The notes under the pieces: model-generated | The model's database searches: none | What the model was told of the DNA's origin: nothing | Seen by the model: the letters and a program-made list of their open reading frames with translations, nothing else | Program-made: the position numbers and the translations under genes | In this document: in pieces, positions 43,836 through 56,600 of the stretch | How positions within the stretch are numbered: the stretch's first letter is position 1 | How the letters are laid out: each line of letters starts with the position of its first letter | Assembly (NCBI RefSeq): GCF_001625305.1 | Contig: NW_017803954.1 | Coordinates: forward strand, 1,773,014-1,837,013 | Source of the DNA: Branchiostoma belcheri | Lineage: Eukaryota; Chordata; Leptocardii; Amphioxiformes; Branchiostomatidae | DNA: 64,000 nt | Direction: 5' to 3'

Positions 43836-43927
43836 GAGTACAGTTCAATAACCGGTCGTCGGTGCGTTTCTTTGGTGTAGTGCCAAGTGCAAATCTTATC
43901 TTCGAGAACGCCATGTATGCAAAGAGG

Positions 43928-43947
43928 NNNNNNNNNNNNNNNNNNNN
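43928..43947. other. Assembly gap (20 N)
   Basis: Twenty N between the two copies of the 3.4-kb block. Confidence 0.95.
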
Positions 43948-45348
43948 CCTTGCCAAGTTGTTGGCTCGTTCGACCGAGCCAGTATTGCATTGTATTTTTC
44001 ATGACGCACGGCTTTTGCTTATGTTTGACCCCATGGTGAACTAGGGTAAGGGGCAGTCGGATCCGAGCACGTTTTAAAAATAATTTGTCACAAAGTTGAA
44101 ACTTTGCTTTTATGGAATTGTCAGACTTAACCATTATGTTATTCTGACGCACAGCTGGGTGAACCTACACGTGGGGAGGTAACTATTATGTCATTCGGCT
44201 AACCAAAAAGCTAAAACGTTAGACGTCACCTCGTCTGGAGTTTGATATTCAGAGCAACAGCGCTGTACGCTGTCTGACACACGTCTGCCGTAGCTAACAC
44301 AGTCTAACATTCACGAAGCTTCCATGTTATCTGGAACGAATTCAAAGTTGTTGATTTTTTGTTATTTGGGAATAATGGTCTCACATTTTCATCTGCTTGG
44401 ACGCCGTTTGGCAAAAAGTCAGCAAGAATTCACTGCATTGACCAGACGCTAGGATGTGGCGAACAAATTTCACCAGTTTCTTCTCAAAACTACAACCTTT
44501 GGCGATATCGCTATGGATAACATCACCCTAGGCGCCTATAACAATGTGCTAGTATGTGATAAAACGATGGGAGGGGAGGCCAGGAGAAGTCTGTATCAGA
44601 CTCGTTACTGGTATCACGCCATTAAAACATTGAAAACATTCATATCACTCAGACTTTAGCCGAAAATGCCACGATAGTGCAGTCTACCTCACATTGATCC
44701 CCAAAGTTTCTCTCCAACTTGAGGCGAAAATCAGCGGTGCTTCTAGAAGTGTTTAAGGGCTCTACTGCCTTCCCGAGACGCATGATATGTAACTCCAATA
44801 ACCTCAAGCAGAGAGTCCATTGACGTAGTTCACTACAGGGATGCGGTAACAACGTGCATAAGACGCTTTTGCACGGCCCATTGCATGGTTTGGTCAGTCT
44901 CATTGACGAAATTTCTATAGACCCACATCCCTGAGACTTTCTACCTGTTTCGGCTGTAGGCAACAGGTTGCACTCGTTCAAAGTCTTGGCCAAGAGTTTA
45001 TTTGCTTCGTCTGTTTTACCTGTAAACCGCCTGTGTACGTGATCTATTTTTTCAACCTTTATTTAACCTTGAAGACGTACATGCCAGATCTATACAGTAA
45101 GTACAAGCTGTGTACTCGTAGTAGACGACCACTACTAGAGAAGTAGGACTTGTCCTATTTGGCGTAAGGTGTAATTTTAAGAGTAGGTACCTAACTTGGT
45201 CATGGTTTCTGACGAGTTTGAATGTTTTGTTTGCATTATTTTGTCAGGCTGATTTTGTCAATGCCTATTGCAATTTGTAGAAGCTGACAGTTACGTATTG
45301 TGTTTCAGTACAGAATACGAGGCTCTGTTTTCGCGTTCAAGTCAATCG

Positions 45349-47052
45349 TGTTTTCACAGAGGAAGACACCACAGATATGCCATCTCTCGGCCAGCCCTGT
45401 ACTCCTCCAATGGAACATATAGTAGTTTCTACTGATGGTGTCGAAAAAATGCTTCAAGGTCTCAATCCCTCTAAAGCATCCGGACCAGACCAAATACCAC
45501 CGTGGTTCCTCAAGTTGACAGCTAGTGAAATCGCGCCTGTTCTAACCAATATTTTCCAACACTCGCTAAACACTGCAGAAATCCCTAAAGATTGGAGGGA
45601 TGCAAATATATGCGCCATCTTTAAAAAAGGAGATAGAGCGGTCCCCAGCAACTACAGACCTGTTTCACTGACCTGCATATCCTGCAAACTACTTGAACAT
45701 ATTATCCATAGCCAAATCATGAAGCACCTAGAAAGTTACAGTATATTAACGGATTACCAGCATGGATTCAGAGCCAAACGATCCACAGAAACACAGCTTA
45801 TACTAACAGTCCATGACATAGCTGGCGCACTAAACAGTAAACGGCAGGTAGATTTAGCAATACTTGATTTCACTAAAGCCTTTGATAAAGTCCCCCATGG
45901 CAGGCTCATCTCAAAACTGGAGTATTATGGAATCCAAGGCCCTACGCTGAATTGGTTAAAGGCTTTCCTGACCAACAGGGAGCAAACAGTAGTGGTTGAA
46001 GGGAAGGCGTCGGCTCCAGTTAAAGTAGCGTCTGGGGTCCCTCAAGGAACCGTCCTGGGGCCATTGCTCTTTCTCTTGTATATAAATGACCTACCAGATC
46101 AGCTTGACTCAAATGTGAGGTTATTTGCCGATGACTGTCTATTGTATGTAGAGCTTTCTACACAGACCGACTCACAACTTCTCCAAAAAGACCTGAACAC
46201 CCTGGAAGAATGGCAAAGCAAATGGCTCATGCAGTTTAATCCCGAAAAATGCTACATTATGCACATAACAAACAAACGAACACCACATGCAACTAGCTAC
46301 CAGTTTTGTGGTCAGGCTTTAGCAACCACAAAAATCCATCCGTATCTGGGCGTCACGCTGACAAGCGGACTGAAGTGGGGTGCACATGTTAATAATATCA
46401 CAACTAAGGCGAAACAGACATTGGGAGTGATTAAACGTAATCTGTGGGCATGTCCAACTAGAGTAAAATCACTTGCATACACGTCACTTGTAAGACCGAA
46501 CCTAGAATACGCTGCGACAGTATGGGATCCATATACAAAGAAAGACAAAGACAAATTGGAAAGGGTACAGAATCAAGCTGCAAGATTCTGTATGAACAAC
46601 TATATAAGAGGTGCTAGTGTCACGGAAATGAAAAGAAACCTACAGTGGACCCCACTGGAAGACAGAAGAAAGATGTCTAGACTATGCATGATGTACAAAA
46701 TGACTAATAAACTGGTGGATGTCCCAACTACTAAGTACCTAATACCAGCCCAGAAGAGAACAAGAAATAGCCACGCATTCAAGTACCAGAGTTATCAACC
46801 GAGGATTGAGGTGTTCAAGAATTCATTCTTTCCTAGAACTATCGCAGAGTGGAACTCACTGTCACCAAGTACAGTAGGGGCATTGTCAATAGATAGCTTT
46901 AAACAATGTCTAGAGCTAGAAGTTCAAGGGTTAGGTGTAACAAGTCGATCGGTGTAATATAGCCAGCTGCCGCCGCGCCGCGTGCCTGCGAAGCTGGTGT
47001 GTTACGCCGAAAGGCGGTTATACCGGCTATACAGATACAGATACAGATACAG
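45349..47052 (+). mobile_element. 5'-truncated non-LTR retrotransposon (Jockey/CR1-type)
   Basis: A 1704-bp insertion absent from copy 1, flanked by AATCG on both sides (45344-45348 and 47053-47057). It carries an open reverse-transcriptase frame, a short GC-rich 3' end and a tail of ATACAG repeats (about 47031-47052). Truncation at the 5' end together with a short tandem 3' tail fits target-primed reverse transcription by CR1/L2/Jockey-group elements. Confidence 0.93.
45350..46957 (+). CDS. Reverse transcriptase of a truncated non-LTR retrotransposon
   Basis: Open from the insertion point (VFTEEDTTDM...) to a stop at 46957, about 535 residues without internal stops, so the start lies in the lost 5' part. 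Motifs in order: LNPSKASGPDQIPPWFLK, ANICAIFKKGDR, SNYRPVSLTCISCKLLE, YQHGFRAKRSTETQL, ILDFTKAFDKVPH, SGVPQGTVLGPLLFLLYIND, LFADDCLLY (catalytic FADD), then a thumb/C-terminal region ending WNSLSPSTVGALSIDSF, the usual tail of Jockey/CR1-group ORF2. The endonuclease domain is missing. The lack of stops indicates a young insertion. Confidence 0.95.
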   Translation, partial: VFTEEDTTDMPSLGQPCTPPMEHIVVSTDGVEKMLQGLNPSKASGPDQIPPWFLKLTASEIAPVLTNIFQHSLNTAEIPKDWRDANICAIFKKGDRAVPSNYRPVSLTCISCKLLEHIIHSQIMKHLESYSILTDYQHGFRAKRSTETQLILTVHDIAGALNSKRQVDLAILDFTKAFDKVPHGRLISKLEYYGIQGPTLNWLKAFLTNREQTVVVEGKASAPVKVASGVPQGTVLGPLLFLLYINDLPDQLDSNVRLFADDCLLYVELSTQTDSQLLQKDLNTLEEWQSKWLMQFNPEKCYIMHITNKRTPHATSYQFCGQALATTKIHPYLGVTLTSGLKWGAHVNNITTKAKQTLGVIKRNLWACPTRVKSLAYTSLVRPNLEYAATVWDPYTKKDKDKLERVQNQAARFCMNNYIRGASVTEMKRNLQWTPLEDRRKMSRLCMMYKMTNKLVDVPTTKYLIPAQKRTRNSHAFKYQSYQPRIEVFKNSFFPRTIAEWNSLSPSTVGALSIDSFKQCLELEVQGLGVTSRSV

Positions 47053-47508
47053 AATCGTTTTACAGTCATTTCTCTTAATACATGCCGAACTCTGATAACC
47101 TTCACCTACGCAGCGCTAGTTACGTGCTGTACGTGGATTCTTGGAAAGTCCCCGCCTGTCTGTGCCAGGATCAATAATCTCCCAGCGTACTCAGCATTTT
47201 ATTTTGAAAGGTAGTTAAGATTACGGCCTTAAGCCTGGAGTTGCGATGTCTGCATGATTGATGGATAGGGCTAACAGAACATGTAAAAGTTATTCTGCTC
47301 CAGACAGGATTTCGGCACAGTGCTGGTAACACGAGTTATATCATGACGAAACGGTGAACTTGCGTTTACTTATGGGTACGGAAGTATTATTTTGGGTGGG
47401 TTTGTCTGTGGGTTTGTGTGTATGCTTTTTTTAACAGAGTAGGTTGACAGCACGTGGATTGGGGAGATTGATCATGACAGGCAGAATGACAGGAGATCTA
47501 AGAATCTT

Positions 47509-47658
47509 TAGTTTGCTTTAATTTACGTACTTAACTTTGCGTTACTTTACTTTACTTTACTTTACTTTACTTTACTTTACTTTACTTTACTTTACTTTAC
47601 TTTACTTTACTTTACTTTACTTTACTTTACTTTACTTTACTTTACTTTACTTTACTTA
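47509..47658. repeat. (CTTTA)n microsatellite, copy 2
   Basis: Allelic counterpart of 42370-42544, shorter and with fewer GCTTT variants. Confidence 0.95.
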
Positions 47659-48777
47659 AATCAATTCAACTGGTGTGTAAAGGTTGACTCACCATCGTTT
47701 CGTTTACGATTTGACCGTTGCATTATACCTTATCTCATCAACAAAGTTCTTCCTCCCATAACTGCTCACGGACATTAAAAACATTTTAACGGCTTTCTGA
47801 AAGATTGCAAACTAGTCCCATGTCCCGGAAATTAACTAACGTTCAACTGGGGTCGTACGCTTAACGGCTCGTTAGAATTTGTACTGCATGGAACTGCAGG
47901 TGGCCACTTAGTACTGACTCCCCGCCCACAAGTCGAGCTGCTGATGAAATGGTATTGTGGTCCGGCCTTCCGCATCACACAGCTGCGGTCAACAGTCAAG
48001 GTTCTGTCGGGGGAAAATGGGACATGTTGTATCCAGAACCGTGCTTTATCCAAACCATGCACAGGAACGCGTTAGAATCCACACGTGTCCTGAACCCTGC
48101 CTGGCTGGGGCAAATATATGTTCTTCGATGCGCGCAAACCGTATCTAAAACCGTGCCTAATCCTAATCCTAACCCATTCAGGAATAGATATGCGGATACA
48201 ATAGGGTGCAATTCGTCCCGATAACCAAGTCATCTTTAATATCTCCGATTATTTATGCGTCTATGCTTTACATCAGAGCCAATTCACTCCCACGCAGATT
48301 CCGCCACTGCTGCTCTTCTGAATGAAGTCAAGAGTATTCAGCTCGGAGCGTACGTTGCCCTCGGCTTCCGTCGCAGGTTTTCGAACGCCAGGACGTTAAA
48401 ATGGAAGTCGGAAACGTTGAGCCAATGAAACTTGTCGGACAAAGTTTCAAGGAATAACTTCTGGATTTTCAACTATAACCGGTGAATGTACTGGATATAC
48501 TGGATGTGCGAAGTGCTAGGCAGTACGCACCTTCGAACTAAATACGCTTGACTTCAAGAATGAGGAATTGAAAGTACAGGGCAACTTCATCTTCAACTTC
48601 ATTCGTGAGGACGTTTGGCATCAATGTTTGTCTTGCGTTTTGCTGTGTACCAGCATGCACAACTTCAACATGTGACCTTTCAGGTGTCTGTTGTGAGTTC
48701 AATCATAGCTCTCACACGCGCATCTGTACAACCTTCGTTGTTGTCCACGGTGCTGCAACACATAATCGTCATAGGCT

Positions 48778-48918
48778 AGCTAGGACGTCGTACGATTTGA
48801 TGTCAAGCAGTCACAGGCTGTCACAGAAATGACCAGCGACAGTTCTGTCCGGAATATGACTTTCATGCTGTCAGTTTATGATCGCACAATTCGTACGACG
48901 TCTGTGACCTGGCCCTAA
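48778..48918. repeat. Dispersed CGTACGA-ended element, copy in block 2
   Basis: Near-identical counterpart of 43695-43835 within the duplicated block. Confidence 0.65.
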
Positions 48919-49143
48919 AGAGTACAGTTCAATAACCGGTCGTCGGTGCGTTTCTTTGGTGTAGTGCCAAGTGCAAATCTTATCTTCGAGAACGCCATGT
49001 ATGCAAAGAGGGCTCAACGATCGACCCATCCATTTATTGATGTAGAGATTCCCTTTCAAAGTGATAGGCGTTACTGTTCACTTGTTTTAAGCTTACCATA
49101 GAGTGAAACTGTAGTGAATCACATTGTAAAGGCGCCTTTACGT

Positions 49144-49296
49144 TCATCGTACGATTTTGATCTACGGTTTTCCACAGACTGTGACAAACCCGACACCGAC
49201 AAGGATCTCTAAAAAAAGGCAGCTGATGGATGTACACATGGCTAAGTTTGCGATCGTACGACGTACACGTACCGTTTGTGTGACCGGCCGCGAGTC
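49144..49296. repeat. Third CGTACGA-ended element just outside the block
   Basis: Begins ATCGTACGATTTTGATCTAC and ends GCGATCGTACGACGTACACG. The inside GACACCGACAAGGATCTCTA matches the core of the 22905 copy. Confidence 0.6.
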
Positions 49297-49299
49297 CAA

Positions 49300-50612
49300 A
49301 AGGAGACCACAAATACATTTTTCTATTTTTCAATCGACAGCTAGCTTTTAATCTCGGACAAAACTATATGCAAGTTGCAGGTTGAATCATTTAACCTCCT
49401 TGATCATATTGTTGAAGAGGGAAGTTGCACATACTTTACACATCCCGAATCCTTGCTAACAACGCAGCTACAAGTATATGCCTATAAGTTTAATGTCGGA
49501 AAGTTTTAAGTATTTCCAAACTAAAACTTTCAACACAGACAAGTGGCAAGGGGCTAACCCTGACCAAGTAGCTCATCTCAAAATCAGACCATACTGTCCA
49601 AAACATGGTTATACCACTACATGTACTCAGCTATTATTATGCAAGCTGTCTGGTATTCTACTACTTGTGGAATAAGTGATGTGCCTGTTTGCGTCAGAGA
49701 TTGCTAACTTGAATAGGCATGAGCCCTTTCCTTGGTCTGGTGGGGATGTAGAGATCCCTGGAGGGAATATTACAGAAGTGCCTTGAAAGGATCAAAGACC
49801 AATTTGACGACGTGGGGCAAGATGTCCATTCTTATAAGTACAGCAGTGGGAAGAAGCATTTCAATTTACACCAGGCCGTTTGAATAGTACATCAACATTC
49901 TCTCACAAACTGTAGCTGACTTCCACTTAGTACAAATGGGGTTTTCTGGTGACCTTACTTTAAATGGACCTTCTGTGTCTGTTTGGGCGACTTTCTGTGA
50001 AAAATCCATCTCCGGTGAGTGGGGTACTTTGTAGCGTTGTGACATAACTTTCTAAAGGGCATCACATCCACAGGAAACACCATACAACAAGAAATTGAAG
50101 ATTTCACACATTCGTGAAGTGTTAAGAGTTCTCTTTTCACTTCTCGCCGACTATGTATATGTCATTAGCTATAGCCAAGCTGCATTGCACTATAAGCTAC
50201 TTGAAAAGCAGTGTGCTCCACCTCATCTGAGGATGACTTCTTCATGTTACCATACCAACCTGAATATGCCATTTCCCACTGGCTTCCATGAGGCAACAGG
50301 CAGGAAATGAGTTGACCTTTGTATCATTCATTAATTTTCTTCCCAGCCTCCCACCCCGAATTTTGACCTCCAACCTGACCTCCCTGTCAGTCTGTGGTTA
50401 CACCAATCCCCCCTCACTTCCTATCACACTGCTGTATTCACATAACTACAGACATAGAAGCAAACAAACACAGCAAAAGAAACCCTTTGACTCAGCGGCA
50501 ATGAAAGTTGATTATTAACTTTAATACAACACTGGACGACTATTCAGGTACATTGTAAGTTTCTTGAGCACTACACTTTTTTACTGGAACTTTGTTTCTA
50601 GTTTGTACAGAG
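49300..50612. other. Intergenic region and 3' side of PTCD3
   Basis: No supported coding exon. A minus-strand ATTAAA (50520-50525), about 90 bases past the PTCD3 stop, is a candidate poly(A) signal. 50370-50470 is a dispersed repeat that recurs within a PTCD3 intron at 51290-51400. Confidence 0.45.
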
Positions 50613-53600
50613 TTACTGGTTGGTCTTCATTTCTTCTGCTCCCACACTGATCTCTTCCTTCAGAATGGCATCTATCTCGCTCCTGAGGAGGAACATGGAA
50701 ACAAATCACTACGTAACAGTGAAAATTTTGTTATTTTTTAATTGACCAAAGGCTTCACCGAAACCAAAAAGGTATTGTGGAATTTCTATCAGGTAAGTGT
50801 ACATGTACAAAATACATGGAAGTAGCCGTTTGGCTACCAATACAATATTGGTGGTTACAGCATTATGCAGCTGAATCTAACATAGATATCTAATGTGCTA
50901 CCTTGAATCAATGAATGTTAGTTGTTACATCACACTTACTGTTCTATTTCTGTCATGGATGATTTCAGGTTCTCTGCATATTCCACAATCTTGGGCAGTC
51001 CACAGTGTACAGCAACACTCAAACCAGCCTGGAAAGAACCAATGATTAACAAATGTATTTTTTCACTGTCTGATGCTCCAATGTGCAGATAATGAAGAAC
51101 ATAACTGTAATGCTGACAGTAAATCCCTCAGAACCACCCAGTTTGTCCTATCAACCAAAGTCTGGAAATTTTCAGATCTCTGTGAAGTATCTAGAGTTGT
51201 TGTGAATATCTTATCTTACTCATCATGATTGTGAATTTGTCTCTGATCCTGTGCATAATCCACTGTCACTTCCTACCAACCTGCAGGGAGACCATTTTGA
51301 CCTCCAATTTGACCTTCCTGTGGTTACATCATTCCCCCCTCACTTCCTGTCACCCTACTGTATTCAAATGACTATTGACACACAAGCAAACAGACAAACA
51401 CACATAAAACAAAATAGCTACATACAGGGAAGTGACAAGTATGCAAAGAATATTCTTATCTGTACGTAACGTTAGGTACCTTGGCTTTGACTTTGTCCTT
51501 TGCTTCAACACAGACAGCCAGGTACTCCTCCATAGCCTCTGCCCTACAAGGGTTAAAGGGACCTGCAGTGTCATTTGTGGGCTGACATGTGGATGTGACA
51601 TGTAGACTATGAGAGTCTTGTCAGGCACTAAAAAAAGCGATCTCAAACCAGTTCCGCTCAAATGCACTCAATGAATAGTTGCACTACTCTTCCACTGGTT
51701 GAGACAGAAGACAGACAATGATTCAAATGTACAGTATATACAGGTTTCATGAACAGGAGAAATCGGACCACAGCTTAACATCCTGTCCTAGGTGGAGACA
51801 CTAACCACTAGGCCATGCATTGCACAACATTCTTGCATTGCACACCAACAGATAACCCCCCCCCCCCCAAAAAAAACACACTGACCTTGGAGTTTTGGTG
51901 TGCTCCTTGAACAGTGGAAGCATCTCACTGTTTGGGTAAGAAAAAAAATTGAAAGTAAAAAACACACACATCGGGCTGACAACATCACTAGTATCATACT
52001 GATGAATACACTTCATCAGTCAACTAACAGACAAACAGATACAGGAAATCCTGGTAGACACAATCTCCTGGGCTCATAAGAGGTAAACATGCACCTGGCC
52101 TTCTTGAGTTCCCCAGCTCTGAGGTACAGGATCAGAAGGTTGCTCAAAGAGGTTGAACTCCAGCTGCAAAAGATGATTGAAAAGATATTTCCTTATCTTA
52201 TCTCTGAATCACAACAAATATGTATTATCATACTACATGTAGTAATATTCACAACTATCGCTAGAACTTAGAAGTCAATATTCATAATTGCAGCAATAAC
52301 TGCTAGTGGTGCAAACATTACCATCCGCAATACATGTACAAATGTATGTTATTATACAAATGTAGCAAGACTAGTTTCTGCAGTATGGCAGTATGTTTTC
52401 CAAGTATAGAAACACAGCCTTCTTGGAACTCCATGATTAGTGTAACTGTTCCTGACATTAACTCATAAAACCTTCTGAAGTCTACTGGTGATTCTTTGAT
52501 CCCCTAGTCCCCTGTGATTTTAAAACATGTATGGTGAACCTCTTATGTTCTCTGTAGCAGTTACAGGGAAAGAAGGTTGAAGCCATGCCTGGCCTTGGAA
52601 ATCTCCAAAAGATAAATGGGTCTGGCTCAATCTTTTATGAATGTTTTTGAGGTTTTCATATACACTGTACATGTACTAGTATCTATGTCCTCATTTTTCA
52701 AAGGAATGACAGAAAAAAGGAGGTCTAAAGAGCCTCAAAAACATGTATAAAGCACTGAACCAGAACCTTCATTTGTATAATGGACATTTCAAAGGCTTCC
52801 ACCAGTTTCCATGGACATGTATGTGTGACAGGAACATACCTTAGAGTAGCTCTGCGAGCTGGGGCTGCTGCCTTGTAGTAAAACTCAATGTTGTCCTTGA
52901 TGTTCTGTACAACTGGCATGAACAGCTGTTGGACCTGTCGTTAGGCAAGTCGGACACACACACACAAATGGGATTTAGGACAGGACCATTGTAAAACTTG
53001 AAAGCTTGTAAGGCCACTAACATGCATTTCTAATGTATTCCTACTGTACTATAGAATTGCTTCAACTGTGATCTTAAAATACCACAAAAATCCCCTTTTC
53101 CCTCCTCATGCAACTTACTACCACAAAACTAACTGAATTTCCAGTAGTTTCATTCAGCGGCTTCAATTAAGTACACTAGAAGAAGCCACACAGGGCAAAA
53201 CCAGTCGTGTGACAGGTTGAATAAAAATTCTAAACATGAACGACATGCATGTGGCTCCAGATGTCTTACTGAGGAATGACTCCTGTGTACGAGGTAAGCT
53301 TGAGGAATGAATCCACTCTACTACATTGTATACACTGAATTTCCAGTAGTGATGACCAACCTCAGGAGCCTGTTTCTCTCTGGCCATGAACTCCAGGACT
53401 CCCTCCACTAACTCCTGCTTGTTAAAGTGCTGCAGGGACCGAATATCTGTAGAGGAGGAGAGGGGAAAATGGTCTTAATGTCATGTACATGTAGCTTTTA
53501 GGTTTCAAATTATAACTTAAAATGCCTTATAATGTATGAAATTAAATATAGGGTACAAACTTCTGACATCAACACAATAGAAACCATTATGACTCATCTC

Positions 53601-56600
53601 AAGCTAACAGAAAACTTCATTCATGAACAAACAAATGAATGACTTATGACATTTTACATCTAGTCATTGTTACCTTCCCACAAGTCTGTGACCTTGTGAT
53701 GCATGTTGCTGACCTCCAGGGCTCTCAGGATGTTGAGGATTGCAGGAACATTTGGGTAATACACCTGTAACAGTCAGCACTGCAGGTTAGGGGAGGATGG
53801 ACCACATGCTACAAGTATGATTTCATTCTATGTTAGGCCACAGCAAGTAAATTTTATGGATGGCAGACTACAATTCTAATGTCAAGACACAAGAAATATG
53901 AGATGGGAAAAACAACATGACTAAATTCTAAAAATGAAGACCTTAAAAGACCTATCTGGCAAAAGTAATACTATCTAACATAATTTACAAATAAGCAGCC
54001 CAAATCTCAGGTAATATGTTAAACCCACCGAGGGCACCAGGTTCTTGTACCACTTCCACATCTCTTCTCCTCCCTCCATCTGACAAATCAGATTCAGAAA
54101 CTTTCCACTGAAACAGAACAGGCATGGTTAATAATCACCATCATCAAGTATAAAGTCTACCACTACTTCCCCTTTAATCTAAATAGTTCAAGCAAGGATA
54201 CTGTAAGTGATAAATATATCATCAACTTATGAGAAATATGCTGTCAACATACTCTCAAGTTAACCCCATTTCCTGTGTCTGACCTTGTAACCTGTCATTC
54301 TGCCTGTCAGTCTTTCCCCACCATGTGCCGTTAACCTACTGTCAGGCCAAGCATACACACAACCCCACAGCTCAGTCACCCAAAACAATGCCTCCGTACA
54401 TGGAAGTAACAAACTGAAAACACAGGCGTACAGAATACCAACAGCAAGTGCTATCCACACTTACTAGTAGACAGACCGCGCATAGGAATCTCCCAGAAGC
54501 CTCCAGTTTTCCCCCGTCTCCTGTAACTTGTGGAGCCGATAGGCAAGCTCAACATCATTCATGCGGAGGCACTAAGGAAGGGGGAAGTTGAGAATGGTTT
54601 ATTGTAGATTGTACCTTCATTTCACACAAAGTAACACAACATACAATGTAGTACAGGATGATTTTGGCTTGAAATGTTTTATATGGTATAAGAGATACAA
54701 GGAATTACTTCCTCTTTTTTCAGTCTAAAAATCTGAAATACATAAAGTTAGCAATAAACAAACTGTTTTTCTACAGTTTCTTGACTCACCATGTTCATGG
54801 CATCCACGAAGAAGCGATCTGAGAAAGAAAATGTCACAATCAGAAATGGTCAGATCATACTGTGGCAATGTTTTTCCCTCTTTACTCATTCACTCATGTA
54901 CTGTGCATTTCCCAAGGGCAAAGCAATATTGTGGCATGTCAGGGGTCCAAACCCCAAACCTCTAAGTTTCTGGACAACCATTATGCCACACACACTACAT
55001 GAGACTTCTATGAGTGAGAAATGTGACAATGTCCTTACTGTCATCTTGGTCCTGTATAGTAAACTCCTTTCGTTCAATCTCATCCATAATCTGGTACAGG
55101 ATATCACTTGGGGGTGTATCTGAAAAAAAAGGAGGATTTTTACACATATTTCGACAATGAAACCTTGACATACATGTATGATGAGTGGTGGATCTTGAGA
55201 CATAATGCTGTCATTCTTAATCATTTTTCATGTTTTGTTAGTTTAGGAAGAACATCATAATCATCAATATAGTAATCTAATTTTTAATAAGCTGTCTGCC
55301 TCATTAATTTTTAACTTTGCTTTACAGTGATCAAACAGATACTGTATGTTAATACCTAGTAAATCAATACATCAAAACTCATCTTAGCATTTTGCTTATA
55401 TTTGATCACCATCATGCACACCATCTTTTGAGATCTACTTGAACTGCAGTCTGGTAAACGCAATATGTTGATACAGGAAATTTCATCAATACTTACTGGA
55501 TGGATTGAAGATGGACAGTATGTGAGTATAACTGGCCAGGGATGGTTCTGTAAAGATTCAAGACAAACTGTTATATAGTGTACAAAACTGTTGCCTGAAA
55601 AAATATCTGCACAAACTATGTTCATTTGCTTTCAATCAAGTCCGATACACTTTACATGAGATAGTATAAACATGTACATCAGTACAACTGTATGAGAACA
55701 ATAGATTGTTTACAAATTGGCCAGAATGTTCCTAGGACAGTTGTGTACCTATGCCCAGGTGTACCATCTCCCTGAGTACGTCCAGACACGACCTCCTGCC
55801 GGTCAGGCCACAGAAGCGGAGTGACCGCAGCGTGGCGTTGAACGTCTGCAGGTCGGGCCGGATCTGCTCCAGTCTCAGCTGGTTCAGAAGTTGCTGCAAC
55901 AGTCAGGTGCAACTTGGTTTCTTTCACATGACCACTGAACTGCCTTTGGTGATAACACACTGGTTTTGTACAGTAAGTACAGGCAGCAGAGGACAAGACT
56001 GTGACCCACTCAAACCCTACTATTTTTGTGGTGACATGCTAAAGTTGTGGCTCTCTACTCTCCAAGCAGAGGTTAGTGGGGAAGATCATTACCTTTCCAA
56101 AAACGGGGCATGTATAGAAAGGTAACGATCTTCCCCACCAACCTCTGCTTGGAGAGTAGTGGGTAAAATGTGTAACAATAGAAAAATTGAAACAGTGCAG
56201 ATAATGAAAAATAACAGTGTATGGAGGAAATGTTCAGTAAGTGTTGGCCTATATGTTGGCTTCCACAGATATTTTCATTAATTAATACATAAAACAGATT
56301 GTAAGAATACCTGAATAAGGTCCCATCTTTCCTCATACCGGTCTCTGACCTCCTTGACAGAATAGATCAGGGCATTGTAGGTGGATACATCAGCTACAGC
56401 GGAACAACATTAAGACCACACAATTTAAGTACATGTAACTAACCTCATCCTATCTAAGTCTGAAACTAAATCATACAGATAGCTTATGATCTGTCAAATA
56501 CATGTAGCAGAAGAAAGCAATGTAACTACTTGCTGAATAAAGAGCAGAAAGTATCTCATTCAATTGCACACCAGGGTATACTAGTAACATTTTCTTGTAC

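Larger units (their letters stand above)
40534..43927. repeat. 3.4-kb block, copy 1 of a gap-separated duplication
   Basis: Collinear and nearly identical to 43948-49012 apart from small substitutions, short indels and one 1.7-kb insertion. It ends at the N gap at exactly the point matching 49012. No recognisable gene. A minus-strand frame 41239-41553 and a plus-strand stretch 41045-41222 (ANKFHQFLLKTTTFGDIAMD) are conserved in both copies and might be old exons, but nothing identifies them. Confidence 0.9.
43948..49012. repeat. Block copy 2, carrying the retrotransposon insertion
   Basis: Starts at the base matching 40534 and ends at the base matching 43927, in the same order and orientation. 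Length without the 1704-bp insertion is about 3.36 kb. The sequence continues uninterrupted into PTCD3 downstream, while copy 1 continues uninterrupted into the WAP gene, as expected for two haplotypes joined end to end. Confidence 0.9.

Noticed and set aside
51781-51830. tRNA-like A box (TGGCCTAGTGG on the minus strand) in a PTCD3 intron
   Set aside because: No matching B box at the right distance. At most a SINE fragment.
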